Source: Sphingomonadales bacterium Ga0077557 (GTDB taxonomy: Bacteria; Pseudomonadota; Alphaproteobacteria; Sphingomonadales; Sphingomonadaceae). From it: a stretch of 64,000 bases of DNA. A model generated the notes under the pieces. The model made no database searches, was not told the origin of the DNA, and worked only from the letters and a program-made list of their open reading frames with translations. Below, piece by piece: positions 26,135 through 35,364 of this stretch. Numbering within the stretch: the first letter of the stretch is position 1; each line of letters starts with the position of its first letter. Where the stretch lies: positions 186,001 through 250,000 of the forward strand of contig LNFI01000016.1 of assembly GCA_001464615.1 (NCBI GenBank), in the 5' to 3' direction. Position numbers and translations under genes: made by a program.

Positions 26135-26740
26135 TCAGGCAAAGGCAGCTGCACCCTTTAGCTGCTGATAAGCGGCGATCACGTCCTGCAGCTTTTTTTC
26201 AAAGCTGCGGTCTCCGCCATTGCGATCGGGGTGATATTGGCGGACCAGCGATGCATAGCGTTCGCGCAGCGCCCGCCGGTCGACATCCGTGCCCAGGCCA
26301 AGCACCTTCAGCGCCCGCCGGTCGCCTTCCGACAAGGGCCGCCCATCCTTGCGATCGACGGCAGCGCGGGCGCGGAAGCGGGCACCGATCGCATCAAGCG
26401 GATCGCTGAAATCCGCCCAGGGCGGCGGCCGGTCCGCCCCGCCCGTTGCAAAGGCGCGCGTTTCGCGTTCCCACCCGGCATAGGGGCGCTGCGCGGCTGA
26501 AATCTCATCCACGCTCATCCCGGCGAAGAAATTATACCGCGCGTTGAAGGCGCGGACGTGATCAAGGCAGAACCAACGATAGGCGGCCGGCTGATCGCGC
26601 TGGCTTACCCCTTCGGGCGGTGGCGCACGGAATTCGCCGGGGGACTCACAGCCCGGTTCCATACAGGGTCGGCCACTATCACCCACGCGTCCATGGAAGC
26701 GCTGCGCTGGCCGATCCTTCTTTTCACGCTCGTGCGTCAC
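26135..26740 (-). CDS. J-domain (DnaJ-like) protein
   Basis: About 201 aa. The C-terminal 65 residues form a J domain: KVLGLGTDVDRRALRERYAS, then LVRQYHPDRNGGD with the HPD tripeptide that stimulates Hsp70 ATPase. The N-terminal region contains PCMEPGCESPGEFRAP, a small Cys pair, and an aromatic stretch (RWFCLDHVRAFNARYNFFAG). I chose GTG at 26740 because GGGGAG lies just upstream and the frame before it looks unrelated. It is a specialised co-chaperone of unknown client, divergent from bolA and next to cobS. Confidence 0.88.
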   Translation of the reverse strand: MTHEREKKDRPAQRFHGRVGDSGRPCMEPGCESPGEFRAPPPEGVSQRDQPAAYRWFCLDHVRAFNARYNFFAGMSVDEISAAQRPYAGWERETRAFATGGADRPPPWADFSDPLDAIGARFRARAAVDRKDGRPLSEGDRRALKVLGLGTDVDRRALRERYASLVRQYHPDRNGGDRSFEKKLQDVIAAYQQLKGAAAFA

Positions 26741-26779
26741 GTGGCTCCCCGAAATCCTAAAACGGCTTATATAGGGCGC

Positions 26780-27067
26780 ATGACAAATGCTGCCACTGGC
26801 CCTGTTGCCACCCAAATCGCTGTGCGCCTTGCCCGCGCGCTTGAGCCCAGCCTGCTCGAAATCATCAACGATAGCGCCAGCCATGCCGGGCATATGGGGG
26901 ATGACGGATCAGGCGAATCGCATTTCACCGTGGTGATCGAAAGTGCAGCCTTTGTTGGCCAATCGCGGGTGGCGCGGCAGCGGCTCGTCAATCAGGCACT
27001 GGGGGATCTGATGGACGGCACCGTTCATGCGCTGGTGATCAAGGCCAAGGCACCCGAGGAGGCGTGA
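26780..27067 (+). CDS. bolA: BolA-family protein
   Basis: A 95-aa protein with the BolA/IbaG layout: helix (RLARALEPSLLEIINDSASH), then ESHFTVVIESAAFVGQSRVA, then RQRLVNQALGDLMDGTVHAL. The fold binds, often together with monothiol glutaredoxins, iron-sulphur clusters and influences cell shape and stress genes. The ATG at 26780 fits the family start. Its stop overlaps the next gene (GTGA). Confidence 0.9.
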   Translation: MTNAATGPVATQIAVRLARALEPSLLEIINDSASHAGHMGDDGSGESHFTVVIESAAFVGQSRVARQRLVNQALGDLMDGTVHALVIKAKAPEEA

Positions 27068-27513
27068 GCGCGCGCCTGCCCCGCCCGGCGGCACGGTTGC
27101 TGCTGCTTGATCCGCAAGACCGGCTGCTGATGTTTCGTTTTGCGGCGGATGATCGCGCGCCCTTTTGGGCGACGGCAGGTGGCGGCTGTGATCCGGGCGA
27201 GAGTTATGAAGCCGCCGCCCGGCGCGAGTTACTTGAGGAAACCGGCTTTGATCTTGATCCCGGGCCGGAAATTGCCCGTCGCGAAGTGACGTTCATCACC
27301 TTGGAAGGGGTGCCGGTCTTCGCGGACGAACGCTATTTCCTGATCCGCACGGAAACCACCGAAATTGCCACCCATGGCCATACGCCATTGGAACAGCGCG
27401 TCATGGCGGGTTGGCGCTGGTTCACCCGGGCGGAACTGGCAAATTGGCCCGAGAAAATTTTCCCCGAGGACATTGTCGATATGCTGAACCGCTTGCTGGA
27501 GCGCGCATCATGA
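27064..27513 (+). CDS. Nudix hydrolase
   Basis: A 149-aa hydrolase of nucleoside diphosphates linked to another moiety. The Nudix box is complete: GGCDPGESYEAAARRELLEE followed by TGF, with Arg and the three Glu of the REUXEEXGU helix in place; these bind the catalytic divalent metal. Substrate cannot be told. GTG start at 27064 overlaps the bolA stop by four bases, and its own stop overlaps the pirin start by ATGA, so bolA, this gene and the pirin gene are translationally coupled. Confidence 0.92.
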   Translation: MSARLPRPAARLLLLDPQDRLLMFRFAADDRAPFWATAGGGCDPGESYEAAARRELLEETGFDLDPGPEIARREVTFITLEGVPVFADERYFLIRTETTEIATHGHTPLEQRVMAGWRWFTRAELANWPEKIFPEDIVDMLNRLLERAS

Positions 27514-28412
27514 CCGATTCCCCAATCTTGGAAACGATCCTACCGACCAGCCATGATCTGGGCGGCTTCAAGGTGCACCGAACCTTGCCAGCGCGTCCGC
27601 GAACAATGGTGGGGCCGTTCATCTTCTTCGATCAGATGGGCCCGGCGACGCTCGCGATCGGCACGGGAATCGATGTTCGGCCGCACCCCCACATCAATCT
27701 CGCCACCGTCACCTATTTGTTCGCCGGCGCGATCGATCACCGCGATTCGATCGGCAGCTTCGCTACGATTGAACCGGGCGCGGTCAATCTGATGACGGCG
27801 GGCAGCGGTATCGTCCATTCGGAGCGCTCGCCGGCCAGCGCGCGCGCCGCTGGACCTACATTGTCGGGAATCCAGACCTGGCTTGCCTTGCCCGAAGCCG
27901 ACGAAGAAATGGCCCCTGCCTTTGAACATGTCGCGCGCGCCGACCTCCCGGTTATCGAGGGCAGCGGCGCGCAAGCCCGCATCATCATGGGATCGCTATG
28001 GGGCGCGACCGCGCCGACCACGACCTATGCGCAGACGATTTATGCCGATATCAAGCTTGATGCGGGCGGCAGCATCCCGATCGATGCCAGCACCGATGAG
28101 CGCGCGCTTTATGTCGCGATCGGCGACGCCAGCCTGGACGGGATGACGCTCGATCCAATGACGCTTTATGTGCTCAAACCGGGCACTAGGGCCACCCTGC
28201 GCTCGGCCAGTGGCGCCCAAGTGATGCTCTGCGGCGGAGAGGCCTTTGCGACCCCGCGCCATGTCTGGTGGAACTTCGTTTCATCACGGCGGGATCGGAT
28301 CAATCAGGCCAAAGCCGACTGGACGGCGGGCCGCTTCCCCAAGGTTTTAGGTGACGAGGCCGAATTCATTCCGATTCCGGCGGTACCCAACACGATCAGC
28401 CACCCGCAATAA
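27510..28412 (+). CDS. Pirin-family protein
   Basis: A 300-aa bicupin. The N-terminal cupin has the pirin metal-site text RPHPHINLATVTYLFAGAID followed by HRDS, and HSERSP; the second half (DERALYVAIGDASL) is the less conserved C-terminal cupin. Pirins bind Fe; some are quercetin dioxygenases and some are transcription cofactors, so the reaction here is uncertain. Its ATG overlaps the Nudix stop. Confidence 0.9.
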   Translation: MTDSPILETILPTSHDLGGFKVHRTLPARPRTMVGPFIFFDQMGPATLAIGTGIDVRPHPHINLATVTYLFAGAIDHRDSIGSFATIEPGAVNLMTAGSGIVHSERSPASARAAGPTLSGIQTWLALPEADEEMAPAFEHVARADLPVIEGSGAQARIIMGSLWGATAPTTTYAQTIYADIKLDAGGSIPIDASTDERALYVAIGDASLDGMTLDPMTLYVLKPGTRATLRSASGAQVMLCGGEAFATPRHVWWNFVSSRRDRINQAKADWTAGRFPKVLGDEAEFIPIPAVPNTISHPQ

Positions 28413-28454
28413 CGGTAATGAACCACCGGCCCTGCCTTGGCGTCAGGAGAGAAA

Positions 28455-29339
28455 ATGATCCCACCCTTTCCGCTTACACGCATTGCATTACCGACCGGGG
28501 TTGAGCTTGACGTCGCCATCGCTGGCGACCCCGCCAATCCAGCCATCATCCTGCTGCACGGCTTTCCCGAATCGCACCGCACCTGGCGCCACCAGATCCC
28601 CGAACTGGCCAAGACCCATTTCGTGATCGCTCCGGATCAGCGCGGCTTTGCGCGATCGTCCAAGCCCGAGCAGGTCAGCGATTACGCCCCCGCCAAGCTC
28701 CTTGGCGATGTGCTGGCGCTGGCCGATCATTTCGGCAAGGATCGCTTCACCCTGGTGGGGCATGATTGGGGTGGCGCGGTTGCGTGGATGGCGGCGCTCA
28801 ATCGGCCCGACCGGGTGGAGCGGTTGATCATCATCAACGCGCCGCATCCGCTGATCTTTCAGCGCACGATGTTCGATGATCCCGATCAGCGCGCTGCCAG
28901 CCAGTATATCCGGGCATTCCGCAACCCGTTACTTGAAGCGCATATCGCCGCCATCGGCGTTGAGGCTTATTTCGCCAAGACCTTTGTCGGCCATGCCGAC
29001 CAGGCCAAGCTCGCCGAGGAACGCCCCCATTATCTCGATCAATGGCGCCAGCCGGGCGCGCTGACCGCGATGTACAACTGGTATCGCGCCAGCCCGATCA
29101 TCGTGCCCGCCATGGATGAGGAGCCGCCCCGCCCGGCGTTTCTCGACAAGCCCTTTCCTGCGCTCGCCATGCCGGCGCTCATCATTTGGGGCATGGCCGA
29201 TACGGCGCTGAAGCCCAGCCAGTTGGTCGGGCTAGAGACGCTGGTGCCTGGGATGACGCTGGTGACGATCGATGCCGGCCATTTCGTGCCCTGGGAAGCA
29301 CCAGATGCCGTCAATGCTGCGATGTCTGCCTGGCTGTAG
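28455..29339 (+). CDS. Alpha/beta hydrolase, epoxide hydrolase or haloalkane dehalogenase type
   Basis: About 294 aa with the alpha/beta-hydrolase fold. HGFPES (oxyanion region), GHDWGGAVAW (Asp as nucleophile) and DAGHFVPWE (catalytic His) are present. An Asp nucleophile and the HGFPES motif point to soluble epoxide hydrolases or related dehalogenases. The ATG at 28455 follows AGGAGAG at good spacing. No signal peptide, so cytoplasmic. The physiological substrate is unknown. Confidence 0.88.
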   Translation: MIPPFPLTRIALPTGVELDVAIAGDPANPAIILLHGFPESHRTWRHQIPELAKTHFVIAPDQRGFARSSKPEQVSDYAPAKLLGDVLALADHFGKDRFTLVGHDWGGAVAWMAALNRPDRVERLIIINAPHPLIFQRTMFDDPDQRAASQYIRAFRNPLLEAHIAAIGVEAYFAKTFVGHADQAKLAEERPHYLDQWRQPGALTAMYNWYRASPIIVPAMDEEPPRPAFLDKPFPALAMPALIIWGMADTALKPSQLVGLETLVPGMTLVTIDAGHFVPWEAPDAVNAAMSAWL

Positions 29340-29381
29340 CGGGTGAAAAGCTGATTGCGATCAACCGAGGCGGAAAGCCGG

Positions 29382-30035
29382 TTAGAACTGCCGTTCGTAG
29401 CGGATCGGCGTCTTTCCCTTGTTAAAGCTGAGGCCGGACCAGCCGAGATCGTCATCATACCACATATCAAGCTGCACCTCACCCGTCAGCGCAAAGCGGT
29501 GAGCCTTGATGGTCTTGCCGCCACCGGCGACGATGGTTTCAATGCCCCGCGGGCTGACCTTGGGCCGCATCAATTTGCCGTCCTGCGTATTGATCCACGG
29601 GCCATCAAGCTCGCGCTGGTTCCAGTGCGTTGCGGGCAGCGCGTTTGCCGGCGCGATATAGCGCGCAACCTTGTTGGTCTGGATCGCCAGCCCTTCGGGC
29701 CCACGCTGACCAATCAGCTGATATTTTTCACCATTGTCGTTGGTCGTGCTGCGGAGCGAGACGACCTGATCCCCCGACCAGACCTCTGTCGCGCGATGGG
29801 TATAGCGATACAGCGTGACGCCCAGCAGCGAATAGGCAAGATCGACCGCAACATTCACAGTGAGCCCGCCAGCGCTTGGCGTAATCGTCACCTCATGCGT
29901 GCCGAGCTTTGATCCCTTACGCAGAATGTTGAAGCGCAGGTGATTGCTGGAAGGCACAGCAAGGCCAGCCCGCGCCACATCCGGAAGTGCCAGCAGCAAC
30001 GCGCCACCTGCAAGCATCTGCCGTCGATCAATCAT
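29382..30035 (-). CDS. DUF6134-family exported protein
   Basis: A 217-aa protein with an N-terminal export signal (MIDRRQMLAGGALLLALPDV ending ARA), possibly Tat-like because of the RR pair. The body is beta-rich (HEVTITPSAGGLTVNVAVDL; EVWSGDQVVSLRSTTNDNGE) in the manner of DUF6134 proteins, which resemble lipid-binding periplasmic barrels. It is the last gene of the minus-strand arm of the lipid-modification cluster, two bases after the methyltransferase stop. Its role there is unknown. Confidence 0.75.
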   Translation of the reverse strand: MIDRRQMLAGGALLLALPDVARAGLAVPSSNHLRFNILRKGSKLGTHEVTITPSAGGLTVNVAVDLAYSLLGVTLYRYTHRATEVWSGDQVVSLRSTTNDNGEKYQLIGQRGPEGLAIQTNKVARYIAPANALPATHWNQRELDGPWINTQDGKLMRPKVSPRGIETIVAGGGKTIKAHRFALTGEVQLDMWYDDDLGWSGLSFNKGKTPIRYERQF

Positions 30036-30037
30036 CT

Positions 30038-31261
30038 TTACCCCTTCAAGATATATAACCCGACATCAATGGTGCCGGTCCGGAAACCCGCTTCACAATA
30101 ACTCAAATAATAAGTCCAGAGCCTACAAAAATCGCGATCGAATCCCAATTTGGCAACCTCATCGGCTGCACCGGTGAATCGCCGCCGCCATTCCGCCAGC
30201 GTCGCGGCATAGCCTTCGCGGAAAGTCGTGATGCCATCAAGCGTTAGCCCAACGCGCTGCGCCTGCTGTTCGATCACGCCATGCGACAACAGCATCCCGC
30301 CCGGAAAAACATGCTGCTGGATAAAATCGCTCCGGGTTCGATAGGAATCGAACAGATCCTCCCGCATGGTGATGATTTGCAGCACTGCCGTACCACCGGG
30401 TGCCAGCCGCGCGCGCAGCGTATCAAAATATACCGGCCAATAGGCCTCCCCCACCGCTTCGATCATTTCGATCGAGACGATCCGGTCGAAGCGTTCGGGT
30501 ACATCGCGATAATCCTGCAACCGCAGGTCAACATTGCTGAGGCCCGCGGTGGCGCACCGATCACGGGCCACAGCAAGCTGTTCGCGCGATAGCGTAACCC
30601 CGGTCACGCTGGCGGAGAGCGGTGCCAGATGGGCGGCAAGCGCGCCCCAGCCGCAGCCAATTTCCAGCACGGTTTCGCTGCCGTGGAGATCAAGCATGCC
30701 AGCAATGGCATCCAGCTTGGCCTGTTGGGCGTCTTCTAGCGTTTGCCCAGGCTGGACGGCGCAGGCCGACGAATAGGTCATGCTTTCATCCAGCCAGAGC
30801 CGGTAGAAATCATTGCCCAGATCATAATGGAAAGAAATGTTGCGCCGACTGCCCCGCTTTGAATTGCGCCGCACCAGATGGCGGAGTCTTTTGGCGAGAC
30901 GAACAACGGCAAGCCCGTCAATCGTCTGCTGCAACCGTTCGACATTATCAGCAAGCAGGGTCAGCAGCGCGACCAGATCGGGCGATGACCAGTCGCCAGC
31001 GACATAGCCATCGAAAAAGCCCATATCGCCCCGCGTCAGCAGTCGCCGGATCGCGCGAGGATGATGCAGGATCAGCGTCGCATCATGCCCCGGCATCTCT
31101 CCAGTTTGGGCAATAGCCTCTCCTGAGGGCAGAATGATCGTCAGCCGCCCTTTATGGATATAGCGCAGCACGCGGCGGGCGAGCCAATTGCCTGCCCCAC
31201 GCTGCGCAGCAACGGGGATGGGATCGGGGGTTGCGGGCATGCCGCCATCATTCAGATACAT
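30038..31261 (-). CDS. Cyclopropane-fatty-acid-synthase-family methyltransferase
   Basis: About 407 aa, SAM-dependent methyltransferase acting on unsaturated fatty acyl chains of membrane lipids. An N-terminal lipid-binding part (GDMGFFDGYVAGDWSSPDL) precedes NISFHYDLGNDFYRLWLDES, then motif I VLEIGCGWGALAAHL and IVSIEMIEAVGEAYW, all typical of Cfa. I chose the ATG at 31261, preceded by AGGTGA; an ATG at 31240 is the alternative. The start overlaps the DUF1365 gene end. The second methyltransferase in the divergent arm suggests a methylated or furan/cyclopropane lipid product. Confidence 0.9.
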   Translation of the reverse strand: MYLNDGGMPATPDPIPVAAQRGAGNWLARRVLRYIHKGRLTIILPSGEAIAQTGEMPGHDATLILHHPRAIRRLLTRGDMGFFDGYVAGDWSSPDLVALLTLLADNVERLQQTIDGLAVVRLAKRLRHLVRRNSKRGSRRNISFHYDLGNDFYRLWLDESMTYSSACAVQPGQTLEDAQQAKLDAIAGMLDLHGSETVLEIGCGWGALAAHLAPLSASVTGVTLSREQLAVARDRCATAGLSNVDLRLQDYRDVPERFDRIVSIEMIEAVGEAYWPVYFDTLRARLAPGGTAVLQIITMREDLFDSYRTRSDFIQQHVFPGGMLLSHGVIEQQAQRVGLTLDGITTFREGYAATLAEWRRRFTGAADEVAKLGFDRDFCRLWTYYLSYCEAGFRTGTIDVGLYILKG

Positions 31262-32043
31262 GATTTGGTCACCTGGGCAGTCGGCACGGTAATCACGCGG
31301 CCGGGCGATGGAGGTTTGGGTTGGAGCGGCACGCCCTTGATCCACAATTTAAGGGCTTCCCACATGATGCCGCCAACCACTTTCAAGGTCATCAATGGAT
31401 AAGCGGCCAGCGCGCGGAGCAAGGCCCTATCGGTCAACGCATGCCGGTGCGCGACAAGGGCGGCGGTGATCACCGCACCACTGGCGCCAGTGCCGGTAAT
31501 CGCAATGGCCAGCCGTTCAGCCGGGGGCGATACGCGAAACGCATACTCCATCTGCATGCCGATGAATGGCGATACGTGAAACGCTTTCGGCACCGTCTGC
31601 CGGACCGGCAGGCCGGCGGCGGGATCAACCGGCAGCAGGTAGCTGTGCCGCTCGCCAAAAGTATTGTTCACTTCGTAGAGAATGGCGGTGAGCGTCGCGT
31701 CAGGCCGGTAGCAGAAATAAACGCTGATCGGGTTGAAGGCGAACCCAAACATGCGCGGCATCGTCAGCAGCCGGATCGCCCCGCCATTGATCGACAGCCC
31801 GGCATCATCGAGATGCCGTTCGATCTGCGCCCTAAGCGGCACCCGCGATCCATCGCCATAATCGCGATCGTTGAATGACAGCAAATTGAAGCGGTTTCGC
31901 GAGAAAAACCGCAACCGCTGGCCAAGCGCTCCAACCTCGTCGAGATCGAGCAGCAGCATGAACAGGCGATAATCGAGCCGGTGGCGGCGCGGCCCGTGCC
32001 GCTGGTGCATCACATTGCCCCGGTACAATGCCGATTGAGTCAT
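31252..32043 (-). CDS. DUF1365-family protein
   Basis: A 263-aa protein. MHQRHGPRRHRLDYRLFMLL, then LLTMPRMFGFAFNPISVYFC and FHVSPFIGMQMEYAFRV are hallmarks of DUF1365, which almost always lies between an FAD amine-oxidase-like gene and a Cfa-like methyltransferase. The family is thought to act in the same lipid modification but the reaction is not firmly known. It overlaps both neighbours by a few bases, so the three are translationally coupled. Confidence 0.9.
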   Translation of the reverse strand: MTQSALYRGNVMHQRHGPRRHRLDYRLFMLLLDLDEVGALGQRLRFFSRNRFNLLSFNDRDYGDGSRVPLRAQIERHLDDAGLSINGGAIRLLTMPRMFGFAFNPISVYFCYRPDATLTAILYEVNNTFGERHSYLLPVDPAAGLPVRQTVPKAFHVSPFIGMQMEYAFRVSPPAERLAIAITGTGASGAVITAALVAHRHALTDRALLRALAAYPLMTLKVVGGIMWEALKLWIKGVPLQPKPPSPGRVITVPTAQVTKSCI

Positions 32044-33371
32044 GATGCTACTGCCAGCACCGGGGCTGCATCAACGGGGTGCACATGGATCCGCCCCGAT
32101 GGATTGGCCACTGTCCAAGGACGCGCTACTCCGCCGAGTTGCTCCGCCACGGCAAGCCCGGCCTGAAGCCCATCTTCGTGAAAACCTGCACCAAAATAGG
32201 CACCGCAAAACCAGCTGTTGCGGTTGCCCTGCAATGACCACAGCTGCTGCTGCGCGTGGATGGCGGCGGTATCGAACACCGGGTGATCATAAATGCCGCG
32301 CCAGATGATGCTGGCCGGATCGGGCTCGCGTAAGGGATTGAGCGTGACGAATAGCGGCGTGCTGTCAGGCAGGTCCTGCAACCGGTTCATCCAATAGGTC
32401 ACCGATAGCTTGTTCGCATCCGCACCCCTGGCGGCATAGTTCCAGCTCGACCAGGTTCGGCGGCGCTGCGGCATCAGCGCGGCATCGCTGTGCAGCACCG
32501 CATCGTTACACCGATAGCCAAAGGCACCGAGCAAGGCTTGTTCAGCCGGATCAGCATCGCTCAGCATCGCCAGCGCCTGATCGGCATGGCACGCCAGCAC
32601 GACATGATCGAACTGGCGAGTCTCATGATCAGTAGTGATATCGACGCGACCACCCGAGCGGCGAACCGAGCGCACCGGCGCGTCCCGGATGATGCGATCG
32701 GCATAGTCGGCGGTCAGCCGCTTCACATATTCCCGGCTGCCGCCATCAACCGTCCGCCAGATCGGGCGCTGGCCAAGTTCGAAGAGCGCGTGATTATCCC
32801 AGAAGCGGATAAACGCTGCGGCGGGATAAAGCGGGATATCAGTGGACGGCGTCGACCAGATCGCGGCAGCCATCGGGTAAAGATGGTCCTCGCGAAACGC
32901 CACGCCATAGCCGCCGCGGTCAAGATAGTCGGTCAGGCTTTCGTCCCCCAAACCGGCAAGATCGCGCGGTGCCTGGCGATAAAAACGCAGCAGATCGCGC
33001 ATCATCGACCAGAAGCGCGGGCGGAAAATGTTGCGCCGCTGGGCGAGCAGGCTGCCCAGATCATTGGCACCATATTCCAGCCGACCATCGTCGATCGACA
33101 CCGAAAACGTCATCTCAGACGCTTTGGTCGGCACCTCGAGATGCGCGAACAGCGCCGTCAGATTCGGATAGGTTGATTCGTTATAGACGATGAAACCGGT
33201 ATCGACCGGGCCGCTGGGTGCGACCACGGTATGGCTATGGCCACCGATCCGGCCATCAGCCTCGAACAGGGTCACCCGGTGGCGTTTCGCCAATAGCCAG
33301 GCGGCAGAAAGGCCGGAAATTCCGCTACCTACGATCGCAATATCAAGCACGGCATCGTTTTCAAATCGCAT
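32040..33371 (-). CDS. FAD-dependent amine-oxidase-like oxidoreductase
   Basis: About 443 aa. The ADP-binding fold is at the N-terminus (LDIAIVGSGISGLSAAWLLA, then FEADGRIGGHSHTV), as in phytoene-desaturase and amine-oxidase-like flavoproteins. Together with DUF1365 and the Cfa-like methyltransferase it forms a conserved trio seen in RpoE/ChrR (singlet-oxygen) regulons of related bacteria, where such genes modify unsaturated lipids. It may oxidise or desaturate the methylated acyl chain; this is inferred. Start is the ATG at 33371, 125 bases from the divergent DUF1295 gene. Confidence 0.88.
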   Translation of the reverse strand: MRFENDAVLDIAIVGSGISGLSAAWLLAKRHRVTLFEADGRIGGHSHTVVAPSGPVDTGFIVYNESTYPNLTALFAHLEVPTKASEMTFSVSIDDGRLEYGANDLGSLLAQRRNIFRPRFWSMMRDLLRFYRQAPRDLAGLGDESLTDYLDRGGYGVAFREDHLYPMAAAIWSTPSTDIPLYPAAAFIRFWDNHALFELGQRPIWRTVDGGSREYVKRLTADYADRIIRDAPVRSVRRSGGRVDITTDHETRQFDHVVLACHADQALAMLSDADPAEQALLGAFGYRCNDAVLHSDAALMPQRRRTWSSWNYAARGADANKLSVTYWMNRLQDLPDSTPLFVTLNPLREPDPASIIWRGIYDHPVFDTAAIHAQQQLWSLQGNRNSWFCGAYFGAGFHEDGLQAGLAVAEQLGGVARPWTVANPSGRIHVHPVDAAPVLAVAS

Positions 33372-33436
33372 TACGACGCAGCCCCCCGCTGCCTTTTCCC
33401 CACCCACATTACCCGATTAGATACGAGCTCTGTCGC

Positions 33437-33472
33437 TTTTTGGATTTCTTTTGCTGGACGATCATCCAAAAA
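33437..33472. promoter_or_regulatory. Inverted repeat between divergent lipid genes, candidate operator
   Basis: TTTTTGGAT (33437-33445) and ATCCAAAAA (33464-33472) are exactly complementary, separated by 18 bases. A second, overlapping pair GGACGA/TCGTCC lies at 33456-33480. The site sits midway between the two divergent start codons, where a regulator could act on both operons. Alternatively the hairpin with its A/T runs could act as a terminator, but no gene ends here. Confidence 0.5.
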
Positions 33473-33496
33473 AGTCGTCCACCCGTATCCTATTCC

Positions 33497-34324
33497 ATGA
33501 CCTTCGCCACCCTAATCCTCCTTATCGCGCTCTTCCTGTCGGCTGTCATGGCCGGCGCCTGGGCGATTGCGCGCCGCCCGGGCCAATCCGGATGGACCGA
33601 CGCAATCTGGTCGTTCGCGATCGGAATCGCGGGTGTTATTGCAGCGCTAGCCCCACTTGATGGCCCGCCCGGCACGCGGCAATGGCTGGTCGCTGCGTTG
33701 GTGGCGGGCTGGGCGCTGCGCCTAGGCCTGCACATCGCGATCCGCACCACAAAACATGCTGATGATCCGCGTTATGCAGAGCTTCGCCGCGAATGGGGCG
33801 ATGATTTCTCGCGGCAACTTTTCATCTTCTTGCAAATTCAGGCAGCGGCGGCGCTGCTGCTGGTTGGCGCGATCATGCTGGCCGCACGTAACCCCGCCCC
33901 GGCGATTGCCTGGTCCGATCTGGTCGGCGCGCTGATCCTGGTGATTGCGGTGATTGGCGAGGGGGTTGCCGATCAGCAGCTCACCCGGTTCCGCGCCGAC
34001 CCGGCCAATCGCGGGCAGATTTGCGACACCGGCTTATGGGGGCTGTCACGCCATCCGAATTACTTTTTCGAATGGCTGAGCTGGACGGCCTATGCCGTGA
34101 TTGCGATCGGGCCGGACGGCGCCTTTGGCTGGGGCTGGCTCGCCATTTCCGGCCCTGCCTTTATGTATCTGCTGCTCGTCTATGCCTCTGGCCTGCCGCC
34201 GCTGGAGGCGCATATGCTGCGCTCGCGCGGCGATGCCTTTCGCGATTATCAGGCGCGCGTCCGGGCATTCTGGCCACTCCCCAAAACCCCAACCGTCAAT
34301 TCCCCTGCGAAAGAGTATCAATGA
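33497..34324 (+). CDS. DUF1295 membrane protein (steroid 5-alpha-reductase-like)
   Basis: A 275-aa integral membrane protein with six or more helices. The C-terminal pattern GLWGLSRHPNYFFEWLSWTA and the closing FRDYQARVRAFWPLP are typical of DUF1295 and isoprenylcysteine methyltransferase/5-alpha-reductase relatives. It would reduce or otherwise modify a lipid double bond. Its stop overlaps the next methyltransferase start (ATGA), so both belong to the right arm of the divergent cluster. Confidence 0.88.
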   Translation: MTFATLILLIALFLSAVMAGAWAIARRPGQSGWTDAIWSFAIGIAGVIAALAPLDGPPGTRQWLVAALVAGWALRLGLHIAIRTTKHADDPRYAELRREWGDDFSRQLFIFLQIQAAAALLLVGAIMLAARNPAPAIAWSDLVGALILVIAVIGEGVADQQLTRFRADPANRGQICDTGLWGLSRHPNYFFEWLSWTAYAVIAIGPDGAFGWGWLAISGPAFMYLLLVYASGLPPLEAHMLRSRGDAFRDYQARVRAFWPLPKTPTVNSPAKEYQ

Positions 34325-35349
34325 ACTTGCTTGAAAAGGCGCTGCGCGCCGCTGAATCGACGCCCCTGCCCGATCCGATCACCAAATTGGGCGTCGATTT
34401 CCTGTGCGCACGGACCAAGCGCAAACTGGCTGGCGCGCCATCCAATGATGAGCAATTCGCAAGGGCAATGATCGATCACCCCATCGCCGAACATGCCGAT
34501 GTCGCCAATCAACAACATTATGAACTGCCGCCCGCCTTTTTCGGCCTGACGCTGGGGCCGCGCCGCAAATATAGCTGCTGCCTCTATTCCACGGGCAAGG
34601 AGACGCTCGCCGAGGCCGAAATCCTGGCGCTGACCGAAACCGTCGCGCATGCCGATCTCGCCGATGGCCAGACCATTTTGGAGCTCGGGTGCGGCTGGGG
34701 ATCGCTGACGTTGTTCATGGCCGAGCGCTTCCCCAATGCCCGGATCGTCGCGGTTTCCAATTCCGCCCCGCAGCGCGGCTATATTGAGGGGCAGGTCAAG
34801 GCGTTGGGCCTGAGCAATGTGACGATCATTACCGCGGACATGAATGATTTCGTGCCCGATTTCGTCGCTGACCGGATCGTTTCGGTCGAAATGTTCGAAC
34901 ATATGGCCAATTGGGAAACATTGCTCGCCCGCGCGCGCGGCTGGCTGAACCCGGAGGGGCGGATGTTCGTGCATGTGTTCACGCATCGCAACCAGCCATA
35001 CCGCTTCAACCAGCATGACAAGGCCGATTGGATCGCCCAGCATTTCTTCACCGGCGGCATCATGCCGAGCCACGGGCTGATCGGGCATTTCCCGCAAAGC
35101 TTTGAAGTGGAGCAAAGCTGGCGCTGGAATGGCGCGCATTATCAGCGCACCGCGATCGACTGGCTCGCCAATTTCGATGCCAATATCGCCGAGATCGATC
35201 GCATCCTGGTGGAGGTGTACGGCAAGGATGCGCGGCTATGGCGGCGGCGCTGGCGGCTGTTCTACCTGGCCACCGCCGGGTTGTTCGGCCATGCCGGCGG
35301 CGAGGAATGGGGCGTCAGCCATTATCGGCTGCGCCCAGCAAAGCCCTGA
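34321..35349 (+). CDS. Second CFA-synthase-like SAM methyltransferase
   Basis: A 342-aa methyltransferase of the Cfa superfamily but shorter than true Cfa. Motifs: VANQQHYELPPAFFGLTLGP, motif I TILELGCGWGSLTLFM, SVEMFEHMANWETLL and FTGGIMPSHGLI. It differs clearly from the 30038-31261 enzyme, so the cluster has two distinct methyltransferases, as expected for multi-step lipid methylation such as furan-fatty-acid pathways; which step is unknown. Translationally coupled to the DUF1295 gene. Confidence 0.88.
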   Translation: MNLLEKALRAAESTPLPDPITKLGVDFLCARTKRKLAGAPSNDEQFARAMIDHPIAEHADVANQQHYELPPAFFGLTLGPRRKYSCCLYSTGKETLAEAEILALTETVAHADLADGQTILELGCGWGSLTLFMAERFPNARIVAVSNSAPQRGYIEGQVKALGLSNVTIITADMNDFVPDFVADRIVSVEMFEHMANWETLLARARGWLNPEGRMFVHVFTHRNQPYRFNQHDKADWIAQHFFTGGIMPSHGLIGHFPQSFEVEQSWRWNGAHYQRTAIDWLANFDANIAEIDRILVEVYGKDARLWRRRWRLFYLATAGLFGHAGGEEWGVSHYRLRPAKP

Positions 35350-35364
35350 TCGGCGCGGGCGGCC

